The notes under the pieces: generated by a model
The model's database searches: none
What the model saw: the letters and a program-made list of their open reading frames with translations, nothing else
What the model was told of the DNA's origin: nothing
Origin: Enteractinococcus fodinae
GTDB taxonomy: Bacteria > Actinomycetota > Actinomycetes > Actinomycetales > Micrococcaceae
Length of the DNA: 64,000 nt
Reading direction: 5' to 3'
NCBI RefSeq assembly: GCF_031458395.1
Contig: NZ_JAVDYJ010000001.1
Location: forward strand, 1,240,001 to 1,304,000
Shown here: positions 1 to 8,863 of the stretch, one piece after another
How the letters are laid out: each line of letters starts with the position of its first letter
Position numbering within the stretch: the first letter of the stretch is position 1
Translations under genes and position numbers: made by a program

Positions 1-840
1 GTGATGGATGCAGTTAAGTTCGGCGTTGGTACTTCATTTCGTGCCAGCATGAATGCTCTCCGCAGGACTAAGAGTTATGCACGCGCGATGGGCCAAGATA
101 TCTTTCCTGGTGGCAATGACAAACTAAGAGACCGCGCCTTTGGCGAAGCTCTAGGTATCGCAGTTCCCAAGACATACAAAAAGGATGCCCGTTTGGAAGA
201 CGTGGAGCTTATTCCACGAACAATATTGAAGCCACTTAAAGGGTCGTCATCACTGGCAGTATTCTATGTAGACGACAGTTGTACACTTCACTCGGTTAGA
301 AGCTCCAAAACTTATGCTAGCTTAGCTGAAGCGGATCGCGAGATCCGCCGGTATAAGGACCACATCACCGTAGATAGGTGGGTGGTGGAAGAAGCAATTC
401 TGGACGCGGCGAATAAGCTAGCGAACGATTTCAAGGTCTATTCTTTCTATGGCTTCGCCGGCATGTTCCTGGAAATCGATCGAAGTTCTTCAGCGAAGCC
501 TAGATACGCTACCTACAACGCAAACGGTGAGGTGATCAAGCGCAATTCGCGAGAAATAACGTTCGAGGGGACCGGAGTGCCTCCTTCCATCTATGAATTA
601 TCAAACCGGATTTCCCTTGCCTCGCCTGTTCCCTTCCTAAGGCTAGATTTTCATATCGGAGCAGAAGCTTTATATTTAGGCGAGATAACGCCCCATCCCG
701 GCGGGGTGCATGCGGGCGCCATCTACGAAGAGTTAGATCAAAGACTTGGCAGGTACTTCGCAGAAGCAGAGGCGCGTCTCTATCTTGACCTCCTGAACGG
801 TAAAACCTTCCCTGAATTTAGACAAGCATACGGTCTCTAG
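1..840 (+). CDS. TupA-like ATP-grasp protein, polysaccharide cluster (may start before the window)
   Basis: The product resembles the TupA-like ATP-grasp family, whose founding member is linked to teichuronopeptide synthesis, so ligation of an amino acid or peptide to a cell-wall polymer is the likely role (inference). The C-terminal part carries the family-like acidic motif GEITPHPGG (about residues 227-235), preceded by LRLDF, where metal/ATP ligands lie. IVRTILKPLKG-like text near residue 75 (seen as RTILKPLKGSSS) fits the ATP-binding lysine region. The frame opens with GTG-ATG at the very edge of the window, so the true start may lie upstream. Codon use is AT-rich like the next two genes, which points to a shared polysaccharide island. 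The specific substrate is unknown. Confidence 0.7.
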   Translation: MMDAVKFGVGTSFRASMNALRRTKSYARAMGQDIFPGGNDKLRDRAFGEALGIAVPKTYKKDARLEDVELIPRTILKPLKGSSSLAVFYVDDSCTLHSVRSSKTYASLAEADREIRRYKDHITVDRWVVEEAILDAANKLANDFKVYSFYGFAGMFLEIDRSSSAKPRYATYNANGEVIKRNSREITFEGTGVPPSIYELSNRISLASPVPFLRLDFHIGAEALYLGEITPHPGGVHAGAIYEELDQRLGRYFAEAEARLYLDLLNGKTFPEFRQAYGL

Positions 841-1035
841 AGTAAGTACGAGAGTATGAGGCGACATTGGACATGCATAAGGAAGCGATGGGTCAGGCAC
901 TGTGAGGATTGCAATCAAGCTGTTTAATTCGCGAAGAGCCTCAGCTTCCCGGTCTCATGGTCATGTAAACTATCAATTTCTAACTAAAACCGAACCTTGT
1001 GTGATCCCCAATGTCTATTAGGAGACATATCTGTA

Positions 1036-3516
1036 GTGACTGACTCATCAGCGCGTGACCTAAGTAACTTAACATCACAAGACCTCTATGCTGACTGCTA
1101 TCACCGAGTCGGTGGGGACTTGAATTCCTTAATCGCCTCTGCGTTAAGGACCAGGTCGTTGGGCTTACGTGATGTTCTGTTGAGTGGGGCTCTGCATCCT
1201 TCTGTTTCTTTGGCAACATTCAAAACACGGCTGGTGACGAGCGGCGAGATAACGGACAACGACGTGGCTGACCCCAAAGTTCTTGCTGAGCTGGGGCGAG
1301 TCGTTTTGCTTCAAAATCTGCTTCCAGAAGACGTCTCGTGTGGCGTGAGGTTGCTTTCGATGGCCCAAGAATTAGCTGGGGCTTCAGGCGTCTCGCGAAG
1401 GGCGAGGAGAGCTCTCATACAGCATCATATTGTGAATGGGAACGCTCAGCGGGCTGAACATCTCCTGGATAAGGATCCCGATCTCGACAGTGCATTCTTT
1501 GGATATCTGCGCACAGAGTTGCGTAATCCATTCAAATATAACTCACCCTCAGGTTTCGAGGATTGGCTGACAGCCTTTAACCGACCGTTCATTTCGCACC
1601 GATTGCAGCCCGTGCGACTCGTCGACAATACTGGGTTGCGGCCCTTCGATCGGCTGACCGCTCGGGTTCCCGATCATCAGGTGCGGGAACAAGGCGAAGA
1701 ACCTCTTGTTTCAGTGGTCCTTACGGTATACAAACCCGACGAGGAACGACTACTGACTTCGGTCCGATCAATCCTTGCCCAGTCTTGGACCAGACTCGAA
1801 TTGCTAATTGTCGATGACAATTCTGGCCCCGAGTTCCAGGGGATCTTTGGACGAGTCGCAGCTTTAGACTCGAGGATTGAAATCATCAGCCTTAGTGAAA
1901 ACAGAGGCACATACGCGGCTAGAAATGTGGGGTATGCCGCTTCGTCAGGTGATTTTATTACGGGTCAAGATGATGACGATTGGTCGCACCCTGAACGTAT
2001 CGCGCGTCAGATGGCATTTTTGCAAGAAAACCCCAATGCTATTGGGTGTAGGGTTAGTGCGATACGGTGTGATGAGAACCTTGGCCGAGTACGTGTGGGC
2101 TACTCACCTGAGGGCCAGAATGCCTCCTCGTTGTTAATACGCAGGGAAGGTTACGAGAAGGGCGGAGGCTTTTTAGAAGCCAGAAAAGCTGCTGATACTG
2201 AATATTATTTTCGGCTAATGAAGGTGACCGGTCGCCCCATCACAGACCTTAGGGAACCTCTAAGCATCATCCGCATCTTAGATGGGTCGTTGTCCCGGGC
2301 GGACTTCTCTCCGGGCTGGAAGCACAGTTCCCGAAGAAGCTTCAGATCAGCTTATGAGTATTGGCATAGTCATACTGAGGACGCTGCTTTACATGTTACG
2401 CCTGAGCGGCGTTATCCCGTAGCGATACCGCACCGTTTCCAGATTAGGCCCAGTGCTGGGCAAGAATTCGATGTTGTAGTGGCTGGGGAATGGGAAGGCA
2501 CAGGTCGAATACAACGGACAATGCTTGACGTAGTTGAGGGATTAATGGGTGCTGACTATCGCGTTGCCGTGCTCAATTTAGAGTCAGAGCGTACCTTACG
2601 TGTCGAAGAGCAAGTACCGCTGAACAAGCAGATTCAGAAGCTGATTAACGAGGGTTCTGTCCACGAGGTGTTCTATGATGACGAGGCCTACGTCAAGCTG
2701 TTGATAATCTCATCTCCCTCAATTTTGGAATTCCTGCCTCACGGCCCTTCAGGTATGTCAGTTGAGTCGTTGCTAGTTACAGCTAACGAGTCTCCCTATG
2801 CAAGTGACGCAAATTCTATTCTTTATCTTCCAGCTAACAGCCACGCTAACGCTGAAGCTTCTTTTGGCGTGGCGCCGATCTGGTTGCCGCGTGATCGATA
2901 TATACGTGCTTTACTGGACGTGCACATCAGTTCCGAATGCCTCTATGACTGGGACTGGCCTGGCATCGCAGATCTTAAACGCTGGCACAATCGCCTTTAC
3001 TACCGAAGTATGAGGCCGGTGGTCGGGCGGGCTGCCTTGGGAACAGCATCCGAGTGGCCTAGGCTGAGAAAAACCATCGAAGAAGTCTATCCTATAGATG
3101 GTCGCTACGATATCCGAATAATGGGGAAAATCCATAACGCATTAGATAATTTAGGGGACCGACGAACACCCGAAGCTTGGACGGTCTACCAAGACGAAGA
3201 ATTACAACTTCAAACGTTTCTAAATTCTTTGGATTATTATGTCTTCTACCCAGATGAACGCACGAGAGAGCTCCCCTTATCGCATATGCTCGATGTGCTC
3301 AGTTCTGGAACGATCTTGATTCTGCCGAGACAGTTTAGAGATATTTTCGGGGAAGCTGCCCTATATGGCGAGCCTGATGAAGTTGGCGACATAATAGATC
3401 GCCTACATTCAGATTTTTCTCTCTATGAGGCGCAGCTAGCACGTACTAAAACAGTGTTGTCCAATCGTTTTAGCCAAAAAGCTTTTGCCCGCTTGCTGTC
3501 GACACTGTTGACTTAA
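1036..3516 (+). CDS. Large glycosyltransferase: family-2 domain plus C-terminal glycosyltransferase-like domain
   Basis: About 826 residues. An N-terminal helical region (1-200) with no recognised fold is followed by a clear GT2 domain: SVVLTVYKPDEERL near residue 225, LLIVDDNSG near 260, and the DXD-type metal site QDDDDW near 311-316. Residues about 480-826 look like a second, GT-B-type domain (acidic and glycine patches, a C-terminal helix typical of glycosyltransferase group 1), but this half is weakly conserved to my eye. The frame is open from a TTG at 997, but GTG at 1036 is preceded by AGGAG (1020-1024) and is preferred. The gene sits between an ATP-grasp and a small membrane protein, consistent with assembly of an envelope polymer at the cytoplasmic face. 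Donor and acceptor sugars cannot be told. Confidence 0.78.
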   Translation: MTDSSARDLSNLTSQDLYADCYHRVGGDLNSLIASALRTRSLGLRDVLLSGALHPSVSLATFKTRLVTSGEITDNDVADPKVLAELGRVVLLQNLLPEDVSCGVRLLSMAQELAGASGVSRRARRALIQHHIVNGNAQRAEHLLDKDPDLDSAFFGYLRTELRNPFKYNSPSGFEDWLTAFNRPFISHRLQPVRLVDNTGLRPFDRLTARVPDHQVREQGEEPLVSVVLTVYKPDEERLLTSVRSILAQSWTRLELLIVDDNSGPEFQGIFGRVAALDSRIEIISLSENRGTYAARNVGYAASSGDFITGQDDDDWSHPERIARQMAFLQENPNAIGCRVSAIRCDENLGRVRVGYSPEGQNASSLLIRREGYEKGGGFLEARKAADTEYYFRLMKVTGRPITDLREPLSIIRILDGSLSRADFSPGWKHSSRRSFRSAYEYWHSHTEDAALHVTPERRYPVAIPHRFQIRPSAGQEFDVVVAGEWEGTGRIQRTMLDVVEGLMGADYRVAVLNLESERTLRVEEQVPLNKQIQKLINEGSVHEVFYDDEAYVKLLIISSPSILEFLPHGPSGMSVESLLVTANESPYASDANSILYLPANSHANAEASFGVAPIWLPRDRYIRALLDVHISSECLYDWDWPGIADLKRWHNRLYYRSMRPVVGRAALGTASEWPRLRKTIEEVYPIDGRYDIRIMGKIHNALDNLGDRRTPEAWTVYQDEELQLQTFLNSLDYYVFYPDERTRELPLSHMLDVLSSGTILILPRQFRDIFGEAALYGEPDEVGDIIDRLHSDFSLYEAQLARTKTVLSNRFSQKAFARLLSTLLT

Positions 3517-3539
3517 TTTACAACCTAAGGAGCCACGTT

Positions 3540-3899
3540 TTGAACTGGAGAGAGTTCACTTTATTATTAATAGGGGCAGTGATAACAGCGGCAGGAGTCT
3601 TAGCGTCGTTTTTTTGGTCTCTCACGGCTGCCCTAATTTCGTTATTAATTATGGTCTTTCTGTTGATGGTCGTACAGCTCCTTCAACGGAGACAGCTTGG
3701 CAAAATACAACAGCGCAGTCTAGCAATGCTCCGCTTCCAAAGTTCGGACAAGGAAGAAGGTGGGTCCTCTGAAAGAGATACCATCGCTGTCCGGAAAATA
3801 GTAGATATGCTTCAAGCTCAGCAAATCAGTATGGAATTGATTTATGACAAGCTGGGAGAGCTAGAACAGCAGCGTCCCAGTAATCCGGAACCGAAATAG
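3540..3899 (+). CDS. Small membrane protein with coiled-coil tail
   Basis: 119 residues from a TTG start with AAGGAG about 8 bases upstream. Residues 5-50 form two closely spaced hydrophobic helices, followed by a polar Q/E-rich segment (KIQQRSLAMLRFQ, then a second heptad-like stretch MLQAQQISMELIYDKLGEL) that may form a coiled coil facing the cytoplasm. No enzyme motif is visible and I do not recognise a family. It starts 24 bases after the glycosyltransferase stop, so it is probably co-transcribed and may organise or anchor the polymer-synthesis enzymes (inference from position only). Confidence 0.55.
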   Translation: MNWREFTLLLIGAVITAAGVLASFFWSLTAALISLLIMVFLLMVVQLLQRRQLGKIQQRSLAMLRFQSSDKEEGGSSERDTIAVRKIVDMLQAQQISMELIYDKLGELEQQRPSNPEPK

Positions 3900-4103
3900 T
3901 TCACGACTGAGACCAAGGTGGCAGGTGCAGAATTTAGATAACCGACTTCTACTCTCAGCATATGCGGATTATGGGCGTATTAGAACTGAATGCCCTCTGC
4001 TTCCCGCCGAGGCCGACAACACATGCCGATCTATGTCCAAACTTTTCTCGATTTGGCGAGTCTAACAGTTGACATAACGCATACCTAGGAAGGAAGGGCA
4101 TCT

Positions 4104-4181
4104 ATGCATTTTCCCGAGAAGGTCGCTGCAACTATGATGAGCGAACCCTATAGCGAAAGGTTCCCACGTGCATATAGATGA
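4104..4181 (+). CDS. Possible 25-codon upstream ORF overlapping the rimM start
   Basis: An ATG at 4104 has a strong Shine-Dalgarno-like stretch (AGGAAGG, 4088-4094, followed by GCATCT) and encodes a 25-residue peptide beginning MHFPEKVAATMM. Its stop overlaps the first codons of rimM in another frame. It could be a leader peptide that couples translation to rimM, or a chance remnant at the junction between the polysaccharide genes and the rimM operon. No homology is recognised. Confidence 0.25.
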   Translation: MHFPEKVAATMMSEPYSERFPRAYR

Positions 4182-4728
4182 GCCATGGAATCATAAACGC
4201 GAAGTTCGTGTGGCTAGGATTGGGAAGCCGCACGGAATTCGAGGAGAAGTGACGGTTGAACTATTTACCGATTCGCCCGAGGTACGGTTCGCCCAGGGGA
4301 ACGTCTTAACCCTCCAAGGGCACTTTCGCGAGCACCCGTATACGACTCTAACGGTTGAGACCACCAGGTGGCATAAGAATATTCTCCTTGTTAAGTTTGT
4401 GGAGTGCGCAGATCGGACCACCGCAGAAACGTTACGAAATTTCGAATTATACGACTATATAGAATCCGTGGCTGATGATGCTAATAGTTGGTATGCCGAT
4501 GAGCTAGTTGGTTTCGCTGTTCATATTGATACATGGGACTCGACAGCGATAGGGGAGGTAAGTAACTTGATCACTCGCAATGTCCAAGATTTGCTTGAAG
4601 TCAGATTAAACGATGGCCGAGAGTTTTCTATCCCTTTTGTGGAGGAGATTGTTCCAAGTATCAGCAAAGAACGAGACGCGGTGCTAATTACCCCACCCCC
4701 GGGTCTATTGGAGTTGAATCAAGAATAG
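4168..4728 (+). CDS. rimM: Ribosome maturation factor RimM
   Basis: 186 residues, the usual length. RimM binds S19 and helps mature the 30S head. The N-terminal RimM domain begins with the diagnostic [14 protein letters not shown] (about residues 12-25) and the C-terminal PRC-barrel is seen from [10 protein letters not shown] (about 107) to VEEIVPSI (about 156). Start is GTG with AAAGG seven bases upstream. The stop overlaps the trmD start by one base. The rpsP and KH-protein genes that normally precede rimM in Actinobacteria are missing; polysaccharide genes are there instead. The base composition of this gene is more AT-rich than the rest of the operon. Confidence 0.95.
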   Translation: MHIDEPWNHKREVRVARIGKPHGIRGEVTVELFTDSPEVRFAQGNVLTLQGHFREHPYTTLTVETTRWHKNILLVKFVECADRTTAETLRNFELYDYIESVADDANSWYADELVGFAVHIDTWDSTAIGEVSNLITRNVQDLLEVRLNDGREFSIPFVEEIVPSISKERDAVLITPPPGLLELNQE

Positions 4729-5438
4729 TGCGTATTGATATTGTCAGCATTTTTCCTGAATATTTAAAAGCCTTAGACCTCTCTCTTCTGGGTAAAGCAC
4801 AAGAAGTAGATCTCATTCAAATTCATGTGCATGATCTGCGGGATTACACTTTTGACCGGCACCAAACGGTTGACGACACTCCCTATGGCGGTGGCGCTGG
4901 TATGGTCATGAAGGCTGAGCCATGGGCACTTGCTCTCGAAGATATCCTCGACTCATCAGAGTCAGTGAAGCCGACCTTGATAGTGCCGACCCCCTCCGGA
5001 GAGGTGTTCGGCCAGCCAGTTGCCCACGATCTGGCAGAACTCGAGCATCTTGTGTTTGCATGTGGCCGGTATGAGGGAATCGATGAACGAATGTTTGATT
5101 GGGCTCGCGAGCGTTTCGATGTGCGGCTGATGTCCCTTGGGGACTACGTGCTCAATGGGGGAGAGGTCGCCGCGTTGGCGATGATCGAAGCCGTCGGGCG
5201 GCTCGTGCCTGGCGTGGTTGGCAACCCGGAGTCATTAGTCGAGGAATCCCACAGCGAGGACGGCTTACTGGAGTATCCGGTATATACGAAACCATCCTCA
5301 TGGCGGAGTTATGACGTGCCTGAAATTCTCTTGTCAGGTGACCACGCGAAGATTGCTGCCTGGCGTCGCGAACAGCAAGAAGAGCGCACGCGTCAACGCC
5401 GCCCAGATTTATGGACAAAGCGCCAAGATATGGCATAA
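4728..5438 (+). CDS. trmD: tRNA (guanine-N1)-methyltransferase TrmD
   Basis: SAM-dependent enzyme that makes m1G37 in tRNAs and prevents +1 frameshifting. The SPOUT fold motifs are clear: [13 protein letters not shown] (about residues 49-61), [12 protein letters not shown] (about 110-121) and [11 protein letters not shown] (about 135-145) of the trefoil knot, with the C-terminal PEILLSGDH and WRREQ helix. 236 residues, normal. GTG start overlaps the rimM stop (TAGTG), so translation is probably coupled. Belongs to the rimM-trmD-rplS operon. Confidence 0.96.
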   Translation: MRIDIVSIFPEYLKALDLSLLGKAQEVDLIQIHVHDLRDYTFDRHQTVDDTPYGGGAGMVMKAEPWALALEDILDSSESVKPTLIVPTPSGEVFGQPVAHDLAELEHLVFACGRYEGIDERMFDWARERFDVRLMSLGDYVLNGGEVAALAMIEAVGRLVPGVVGNPESLVEESHSEDGLLEYPVYTKPSSWRSYDVPEILLSGDHAKIAAWRREQQEERTRQRRPDLWTKRQDMA

Positions 5439-5606
5439 TGACTAGTTGTGCCTAATGGGTGGTTGATCTGCCGTGGGGGATTGAGTCATCAACGTTGGGC
5501 GCCGGGGAGGCAACTTCATGTTGTACCTCGAAATCTTCCACCGCGAGACTTTAGAGCTTGCTGAGGAATGTGGACGACCTGCGGCGGTCCACTAGGAGTA
5601 GACTCC
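5412..5606 (+). promoter_or_regulatory. Candidate promoter and long 5' leader of rplS
   Basis: TGGACA (5412-5417) and CATAAT (5434-5439) are spaced by 16 bases at the 3' end of trmD, and would start a leader of about 160 bases before rplS. In several bacterial phyla rplS has an autoregulatory L19 leader RNA; this stretch has G/C-rich segments able to pair but does not match a structure I can name. Separate transcription would let L19 be made in ribosomal-protein amounts while trmD and rimM stay low. Confidence 0.35.
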
Positions 5607-5951
5607 ATGAACATTATTGATCAGTTGAATCAGAAGAATCTTCGCGACGACGTCCCAGACTTTCGTCCAGGTGACACCGTTGCAGTTCACGTGAACATTG
5701 TTGAAGGGAAAACCCAGCGTATTCAGGTTTTCGAAGGCTTCGTCATGGCTCGTCAGGGCAGCGGCGTTTCCGAAACCTTCACCGTTCGCAAATCATCTTT
5801 CGGCGTTGGTATTGAGCGTCAGTTCCCAGTGCACTCACCGGTGATTGACAAAATCGAGGTCAAGAAACGCGGTCAGGTACGTCGCGCCAAGCTGTACTAC
5901 ATGCGCGAACGTAGCGGTAAAGCTGCACGTATTCCGGAAAAGCGGAACTAG
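5607..5951 (+). CDS. rplS: 50S ribosomal protein L19
   Basis: 114 residues. L19 sits at the 30S-50S interface. The family text is obvious: [45 protein letters not shown] and the basic C-terminus [24 protein letters not shown] in its usual place. The ATG at 5607 has AGGAG (5594-5598) upstream and matches the family N-terminus (MNIIDQLNQ); the longer frame from 5568 lacks support. Follows trmD with a leader and is followed by two signal peptidase genes. Confidence 0.97.
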   Translation: MNIIDQLNQKNLRDDVPDFRPGDTVAVHVNIVEGKTQRIQVFEGFVMARQGSGVSETFTVRKSSFGVGIERQFPVHSPVIDKIEVKKRGQVRRAKLYYMRERSGKAARIPEKRN

Positions 5952-5966
5952 CTCAACGCAGCGTCC

Positions 5967-6617
5967 GTGGCGAATTCGTCAACCCCACAGCGGGCTGGAT
6001 CTTCCAAGAAGAAGAACCGGCCCGCTGTGGGCATTAACAGGCCCATCATGATCCTCTTAGCGGTGACGTTGATAACCGTTATGGCAGTCTTTGCTTTGCG
6101 GGCTTACCATCTCAATACGTACACCATCCCCTCGGCATCAATGGAGCCCACCTTACAAGTGGGGGATCGGGTGGAAATCGATCCTGACGCTTACCAAACT
6201 ACTGAACCACAACGCGGCGACGTGGTCGTCTTTGACGGGTCAGGCAGCTTCTACGCTTACGATTCAGAAACACCGATGAAGCGATTCCGCGATAACGTGT
6301 TAGGGCTTGTGGGCATGGCGCCGAAGGATCATGCGGTTGTAAAACGTGTCATCGCTACCGATGGTGACACCGTGGAATGCTGTGATACCAGTGGCCAACT
6401 GCTGCTCAACGGTCAGGTACTCAATGAGCCTTACTTGGCAGAACCCGATAGGCCAGCTTCATCTAGCTCGTTTGAAGTTGAAGTACCAGATAATAGAGTG
6501 TTCCTTCTGGGAGACAATCGGTATGATTCGATTGACTCCCGTGCTCTGCTCGGAGCTCCGGGCGGGGGCATGATACAAAATGAAAAAATCTATGGACCGG
6601 TGATCAGTACCCGATGA
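5967..6617 (+). CDS. lepB: Signal peptidase I (first copy)
   Basis: 216-residue type I signal peptidase with one N-terminal transmembrane segment (residues 27-46) and the S26A catalytic pair: Ser58 in PSASMEPTL and Lys126 in VVKRVIA, plus the family box GDNRYDSIDSR near residue 182-192. It cleaves signal peptides of exported proteins on the outer face of the membrane. GTG start 15 bases after rplS. It overlaps the next lepB by four bases (ATGA). Two tandem signal peptidases after rplS are common in this group and probably divide substrates. Confidence 0.93.
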   Translation: MANSSTPQRAGSSKKKNRPAVGINRPIMILLAVTLITVMAVFALRAYHLNTYTIPSASMEPTLQVGDRVEIDPDAYQTTEPQRGDVVVFDGSGSFYAYDSETPMKRFRDNVLGLVGMAPKDHAVVKRVIATDGDTVECCDTSGQLLLNGQVLNEPYLAEPDRPASSSSFEVEVPDNRVFLLGDNRYDSIDSRALLGAPGGGMIQNEKIYGPVISTR

Positions 6618-7309
6618 CAGCTTCAACTCCAAGCGACGGAGCAGAGAAACGCACCGGTGGGCTCTTCCGCGGTTTCCGCGAGATACTGATCATCATCGTT
6701 ATTGCGATTGTCGTAGCGTTTGTAATACGGACCTTCTTCTTTCGCGCCTTCCTGATCCCATCGGGATCCATGGAAGACACCCTGCAGGTCAACGACCGAA
6801 TCTTTGTGAACCTCCTGGTCGATTCTGAGGAACAGCTTGAGCGCGGTGACGTGGTGGTCTTCGAAGATCAACACGGGTGGCTTCCGCCGGTAGAGTCCGA
6901 CCCAAACGCGTTCTATCAAGCCATGGAATTTATCGGCCTGTACCCCTCTACTTCAGAGCAGCACCTAGTGAAACGCATTATTGGTATGTCTGGTGATCAC
7001 ATCACGGTCAATGACGACTCAGGCAATCTTGTCGTCAATGGGACAGAGATTGATGAACCATATTTGTATCCTGGAGTGGAAGGATCTGACATCAATTTCG
7101 ATGTCACAGTCCCCGAAGGCAAACTGTGGATGATGGGAGACAACCGCAGCGCATCCGGCGACTCACGCTCACATATGGACGGCCCCAACGGAGGTTTCGT
7201 AAATGTAGATCAAGTTGTCGGTCGAGCCGAAATCGTCGCCTGGCCACTAAACCGCTGGGGTTCGGCTGGTTCAAATAATGAGCCCTTCGATCAGGTACCG
7301 GAGCCCTAA
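6614..7309 (+). CDS. lepB: Signal peptidase I (second copy)
   Basis: 231 residues. Single transmembrane helix at about 24-43, catalytic Ser52 in PSGSMEDTL and general-base Lys120 in LVKRIIG, and GDNRSASGDSR near residue 175. Compared with the first copy it has a different insert around residues 85-115 (DQHGWLPPVESDPNAF). Start overlaps the upstream stop by four bases and its stop overlaps the rnhB start by one base (TAATG), so the three genes form a tightly coupled run. Confidence 0.94.
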   Translation: MTASTPSDGAEKRTGGLFRGFREILIIIVIAIVVAFVIRTFFFRAFLIPSGSMEDTLQVNDRIFVNLLVDSEEQLERGDVVVFEDQHGWLPPVESDPNAFYQAMEFIGLYPSTSEQHLVKRIIGMSGDHITVNDDSGNLVVNGTEIDEPYLYPGVEGSDINFDVTVPEGKLWMMGDNRSASGDSRSHMDGPNGGFVNVDQVVGRAEIVAWPLNRWGSAGSNNEPFDQVPEP

Positions 7310-7986
7310 TGCAATTCCCTGATCTCAGCATCGAAACTGCACTGGCCCAACAATGCGGCGGCACGCTGATCGCCGGCATGGATGAAGTGGGGCGAGGGGC
7401 ACTCGCAGGTCCAGTGGCAGTGGGTGTGGCCGCGGTGGATACCGCTGTCGCCCAGCCGCTCGAGGGATTGCGAGATTCCAAAAAACTTACCGTACTGCAA
7501 CGCGAGCGCATGGCTATAGCGATCCCCGATTGGGCGGCCACGGCAGTCGGACTGGCTTCAGCCGATGAGATTGATACATACGGCCTCTCAGCAGCACTCG
7601 GCCTGGCTGGGAGACGCGCGTGGCACCAACTCGTCTCGACCATCGGCATGCCCCAGGGTCTCGTTCTGGACGGGAACACGATGTGGCTCAATGCCGCTCC
7701 ACATGATTTGGTTCGGGCGCTTGAACCGGTCGATACACGTGTGATGTTGCAAACTAAAGCAGATGTGACGTGCTGCACGGTCTCCGCTGCGGCGATTACC
7801 GCCAAAGTGGCGCGGGATGCTCTGATGATTGAACTGGCTGAACGGTTTCCAGATTATGGGTGGGCTAGCAACAAAGGCTACGGCTCCGTCGCACATCGTT
7901 CAGCACTCAACACGCTAGGTGTGACCGACTATCACCGTAAATCATGGAATCTTGTGCCAGAAGAGATACAGCCGAAGTTATTGTAA
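7309..7986 (+). CDS. rnhB: Ribonuclease HII
   Basis: 225-residue type 2 RNase H that removes ribonucleotides embedded in DNA and RNA of RNA/DNA hybrids. Family signature GMDEVGRGALAGPV at residues 23-36 with the metal-binding Asp25-Glu26, LRDSKKLT at about 56, and the later acidic site in TKADVTCCTVSAA (about 146). Translationally coupled to the upstream lepB. Conserved position in the rplS-lepB-rnhB-DUF2469-yraN order of Actinobacteria. Confidence 0.95.
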   Translation: MQFPDLSIETALAQQCGGTLIAGMDEVGRGALAGPVAVGVAAVDTAVAQPLEGLRDSKKLTVLQRERMAIAIPDWAATAVGLASADEIDTYGLSAALGLAGRRAWHQLVSTIGMPQGLVLDGNTMWLNAAPHDLVRALEPVDTRVMLQTKADVTCCTVSAAAITAKVARDALMIELAERFPDYGWASNKGYGSVAHRSALNTLGVTDYHRKSWNLVPEEIQPKLL

Positions 7987-8028
7987 TCCTGGTCCCGATT
8001 CGCAGCTGAACCAACTACGATGTGAGGC

Positions 8029-8373
8029 ATGACGGATCGCGATGACGAATTGGCTCAATATGCAGCCGATCAAGAGCTAAATCTCTATAAAGAGTATCGA
8101 GATGTTATCCGCCTCTTCCGCTACATCGTTGAAACCGACCGTCGCTTCTACCTCGCCAACTCAGTCGAGATGGTCACCCACCATGAAACCGGTGACACCT
8201 ACTTCGAACTCCTGCTGGAAGATGCCTGGGTCTGGGATGTCTTTCGCACATCTCGATTCATTCAACGAGCTCGCATCCTGAGCTTCCGGGATATCAACAT
8301 CGAAGAGCTTCCCAACCGGGACGATTCAGATATGCCCGCTGATGGTCCGCACGTACCACCGCTAACTGAGTAG
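8029..8373 (+). CDS. DUF2469 family protein
   Basis: 114 residues, acidic. Full-length match in character to the short actinobacterial family DUF2469: YAADQELNLYKEYRDVI at about 11, ANSVEMVTHH at about 44, YFELLLEDAWVWDV at about 58. Function unknown. Its location between rnhB and yraN is conserved across Actinobacteria, which supports the call. ATG start 43 bases after rnhB. Confidence 0.9.
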   Translation: MTDRDDELAQYAADQELNLYKEYRDVIRLFRYIVETDRRFYLANSVEMVTHHETGDTYFELLLEDAWVWDVFRTSRFIQRARILSFRDINIEELPNRDDSDMPADGPHVPPLTE

Positions 8374-8482
8374 TCACTAAAACCCTCTGGTAGTAGGCTC
8401 AGCGAGAGTTATCCACATTCTGGGCTAGGTGCCACCTAAGACCGTGTTTCAGCGACGAGACTGGCGGTGGAGGTGAGGCACC

Positions 8483-8863
8483 ATGACAACCAATTCCTCA
8501 CAACAGCACCCGACCGGGTTGGGTACCTACGGCGAAGAACTAGCCTGCGAAGCATTAGCAACCGCTGGCTATCACATACTAGAACGTAACTGGCTAGCAG
8601 CAGCTGGCGAAGTCGACATCATCGCCTACCATCGCCAACAACTCGTAGCAGTAGAAGTAAAGACTCGCGCCGGAACGGGTTATGGCGATCCGTTAGTTTC
8701 CGTAACTCGCCACCAAATGCGCCGCATACAGCGAGGGCTGCTGCAGTTCAAACAAACGGTGTATCCCAAATATGCTCACACGCCACTGCGTATCGATATT
8801 GTTGGCGTCGTGATTGACCAAAATGGTGAAGCAACTGCCGAGCTATTACAGGATGTCGCCTAA
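8483..8863 (+). CDS. UPF0102 (YraN) family protein
   Basis: 126 residues with a restriction-endonuclease-like fold: GEELACEALATAGY at about 14, NWLAAAGEVDIIA (about 35-47, acidic Asp of the D-x-EVK core) and VAVEVKTRAGTGYG (about 53-66). Often thought to act in DNA processing; the biochemical role is not settled. GGAGG-like RBS 10 bases before the ATG. Its stop overlaps the start of the comM-type gene (TAATG), and yraN-comM-dprA is a conserved order that suggests a link to DNA uptake or recombination. Confidence 0.9.
   Translation: MTTNSSQQHPTGLGTYGEELACEALATAGYHILERNWLAAAGEVDIIAYHRQQLVAVEVKTRAGTGYGDPLVSVTRHQMRRIQRGLLQFKQTVYPKYAHTPLRIDIVGVVIDQNGEATAELLQDVA

Noticed and set aside
4069-4098. 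TTGACA as the promoter of rimM
   Set aside because: The -35 is perfect but no acceptable -10 lies 16-18 bases downstream.
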